Shown: piece by piece, positions 38,299 through 39,245 of the stretch
Layout: each line of letters begins with the position of its first letter
How positions within the stretch are numbered: position 1 is the stretch's first letter
Source: a virus
DNA length: 39,245 nt
Virus record (IMG/VR): IMGVR_UViG_3300046656_000250
Coordinates: 1-39,245 of that record
Strand: one strand, 5' to 3'
Notes under the pieces: model-generated
The model's input: only the letters and a program-made list of their open reading frames with translations
Database searches by the model: none
Told to the model about the DNA's origin: nothing
Translations under genes and position numbers: made by a program

Positions 38299-39245
38299 TT
38301 AAAATTTCTTCTTCGGTGTGGAGGTAATGTGTGCATGATCTATGTGAGCTGCGCATTCCTTCGGCTGCTTACCAAGCCAGGTAGTGGCGTTACGAATGGC
38401 GTAATAGCGACCTTGTGAGCCGTCCTTCAACCTTAACTGCATGCCGCGCGCCACCTGCTGTACGCCCGCCCGCGCGAGCTCGCGACCCAAGCCATTCGCC
38501 GTCAGCTGCCCGCCGCCGTGAGGTTGGTACAGCTGCAGCAGCTCCTTCGCGGTATAAAGATCGCTACTTAGTTTGACGTCACCAACACGTAGAATGTAAT
38601 CTGGGTTCATTAGCAGCTGACGCACCCACGTAGCGAGATCTGACTGCACATTGGCAATCATCCGCTCCTTCGCAGCCGTTCTAAACGCCGGTGCCGCCGG
38701 GTTGAAATCCCCGAGCTCTAGCTTCAAGAGGTAGTCAAACACCGCTGCGGCGCCGTCGGTCTCCAGCCACAGCTCATACTCCTTATAGAAATCCTCTTCC
38801 AACGGCGCCACCTGCACCTCATGGATGAAGAAGCGCCGATCGTCATCCTCCAAGAAGAATGAGTCAGGGTGGTTAGCAGTGAAGAAGTAGTTGATGCAGT
38901 CCGGCACCACGTAGCTGGCCACGTACTTTGCGTTGATGCGAATTGACTTTTGGGTAATGAGCTTCTTGAGAAAGTCCGCATCTGCTCGCTTATTCGATCC
39001 CGTGACGTCATCACCCATCACAAACTGCTTACCCTCGCACCACTCATTAAAATGGCTGTGTAAATCGATTTGGCTAATCTCAGTGAAGTTTTCCCCATAG
39101 ATTTTCCCTAAGGTATACCCGATAAACGACTTACCTGTGCCGTGCTTGATGCCATGCAGCACCACTGAGCTGAACAGCTTCGAACCGGGGTACCTTAAGG
39201 GGTATGCGCACCACCGTAGAAACCACTGCTTCGCCTCAGGCTCCG
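38299..39245 (-). CDS. Primase-helicase, C-terminal part (P-loop helicase), cut by window edge
   Basis: The frame is open from the window end to the stop at 38299, about 315 codons. It begins EPEAKQWFLRWCAYPLRYPG and continues into a Walker A HGIKHGTGKS, then KQFVMGDDVTGS as Walker B, YFFTANHPDSFF and DRRFFIHEVQ, the DUF5906-type superfamily 3-like helicase core. A C-terminal helical domain follows. It belongs to the primase at 1-1088. The two ends do not join in frame directly: a gap of 2 modulo 3 bases, probably a few tens, is missing. Confidence 0.88.
   Translation of the reverse strand, partial: EPEAKQWFLRWCAYPLRYPGSKLFSSVVLHGIKHGTGKSFIGYTLGKIYGENFTEISQIDLHSHFNEWCEGKQFVMGDDVTGSNKRADADFLKKLITQKSIRINAKYVASYVVPDCINYFFTANHPDSFFLEDDDRRFFIHEVQVAPLEEDFYKEYELWLETDGAAAVFDYLLKLELGDFNPAAPAFRTAAKERMIANVQSDLATWVRQLLMNPDYILRVGDVKLSSDLYTAKELLQLYQPHGGGQLTANGLGRELARAGVQQVARGMQLRLKDGSQGRYYAIRNATTWLGKQPKECAAHIDHAHITSTPKKKF

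Overview
The window looks like nearly the whole genome of a tailed, short-tailed (podovirus-type) bacteriophage of a Gram-negative host. No host genes, integrase, lysogeny repressor, tRNA, rRNA, CRISPR array or insertion sequence were seen, so a lytic life style is the simplest reading. A Gram-negative host is inferred from a lambda-R-type endolysin, an embedded Rz/Rz1 spanin pair and a P22-type tailspike head-binding domain. Both ends of the window lie inside the same gene (a primase-helicase), so the map is probably circular or circularly permuted and was cut there, with a short piece of that gene missing.

Layout. Plus strand, 1613-21013: one long late block in almost exact P22 order: small terminase, large terminase, portal, scaffold, coat, small beta-rich head proteins, gp4-like adaptor, gp10-like tail hub, a group of small needle/tail proteins, a 2OG-oxygenase and a GNAT enzyme where P22 has gp14, three ejection proteins (gp7/gp20/gp16 positions), tailspike, a small membrane/coiled-coil protein, endolysin, putative holin, Rz and Rz1. 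At 21014-21133 this block meets the minus-strand block head-on. Minus strand, 39245 down to 21134 plus 1088 down to 1: replication, nucleotide metabolism and small early genes. Most neighbours here overlap by ATGA or GTGA, or by a few bases, indicating translational coupling. The 524-base region 1089-1612 separates the divergent blocks and holds a minus-strand promoter, a structured leader, short repeats and an origin-like cluster.

The minus-strand genes fall into four apparent transcription units. Three start with the same promoter-like motif, TTTAC(A/T), 18 bases, TACGAT (sites at 1239-1268, 38261-38290, 35393-35422). A fourth, at 27647-27674, is related and carries a palindromic operator. 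Unit 1 encodes the Toprim/P-loop primase-helicase. Unit 2 holds a gp49/66-like protein, a DUF3310 protein, a J-domain protein, small membrane proteins and a frameshifted ATP-dependent DNA ligase. Unit 3 holds a Cys-cluster DNA-binding candidate, peptide deformylase, family A DNA polymerase, a RecB/Cas4-like nuclease, a DEDD exonuclease, a VRR-NUC nuclease and an SNF2-like helicase. Unit 4 begins with two AT-rich small genes, then has two paralogous WYR-ending proteins, a DUF2786 protein and finally a coupled five-gene operon.

That last operon (SAM methyltransferase, MazG-like pyrophosphohydrolase, nucleotide kinase fused to a uracil-glycosylase-like domain, ThyA-like enzyme with Asp at the base-specificity position, dCMP deaminase) parallels the T4 set dCTPase, dCMP hydroxymethylase, dNMP kinase and dCMP deaminase. 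My main hypothesis is that this phage makes a modified cytosine (5-hydroxymethyl-dC or a derivative) in its DNA. This is inference from residues and gene order; no nucleoside chemistry can be seen in sequence.
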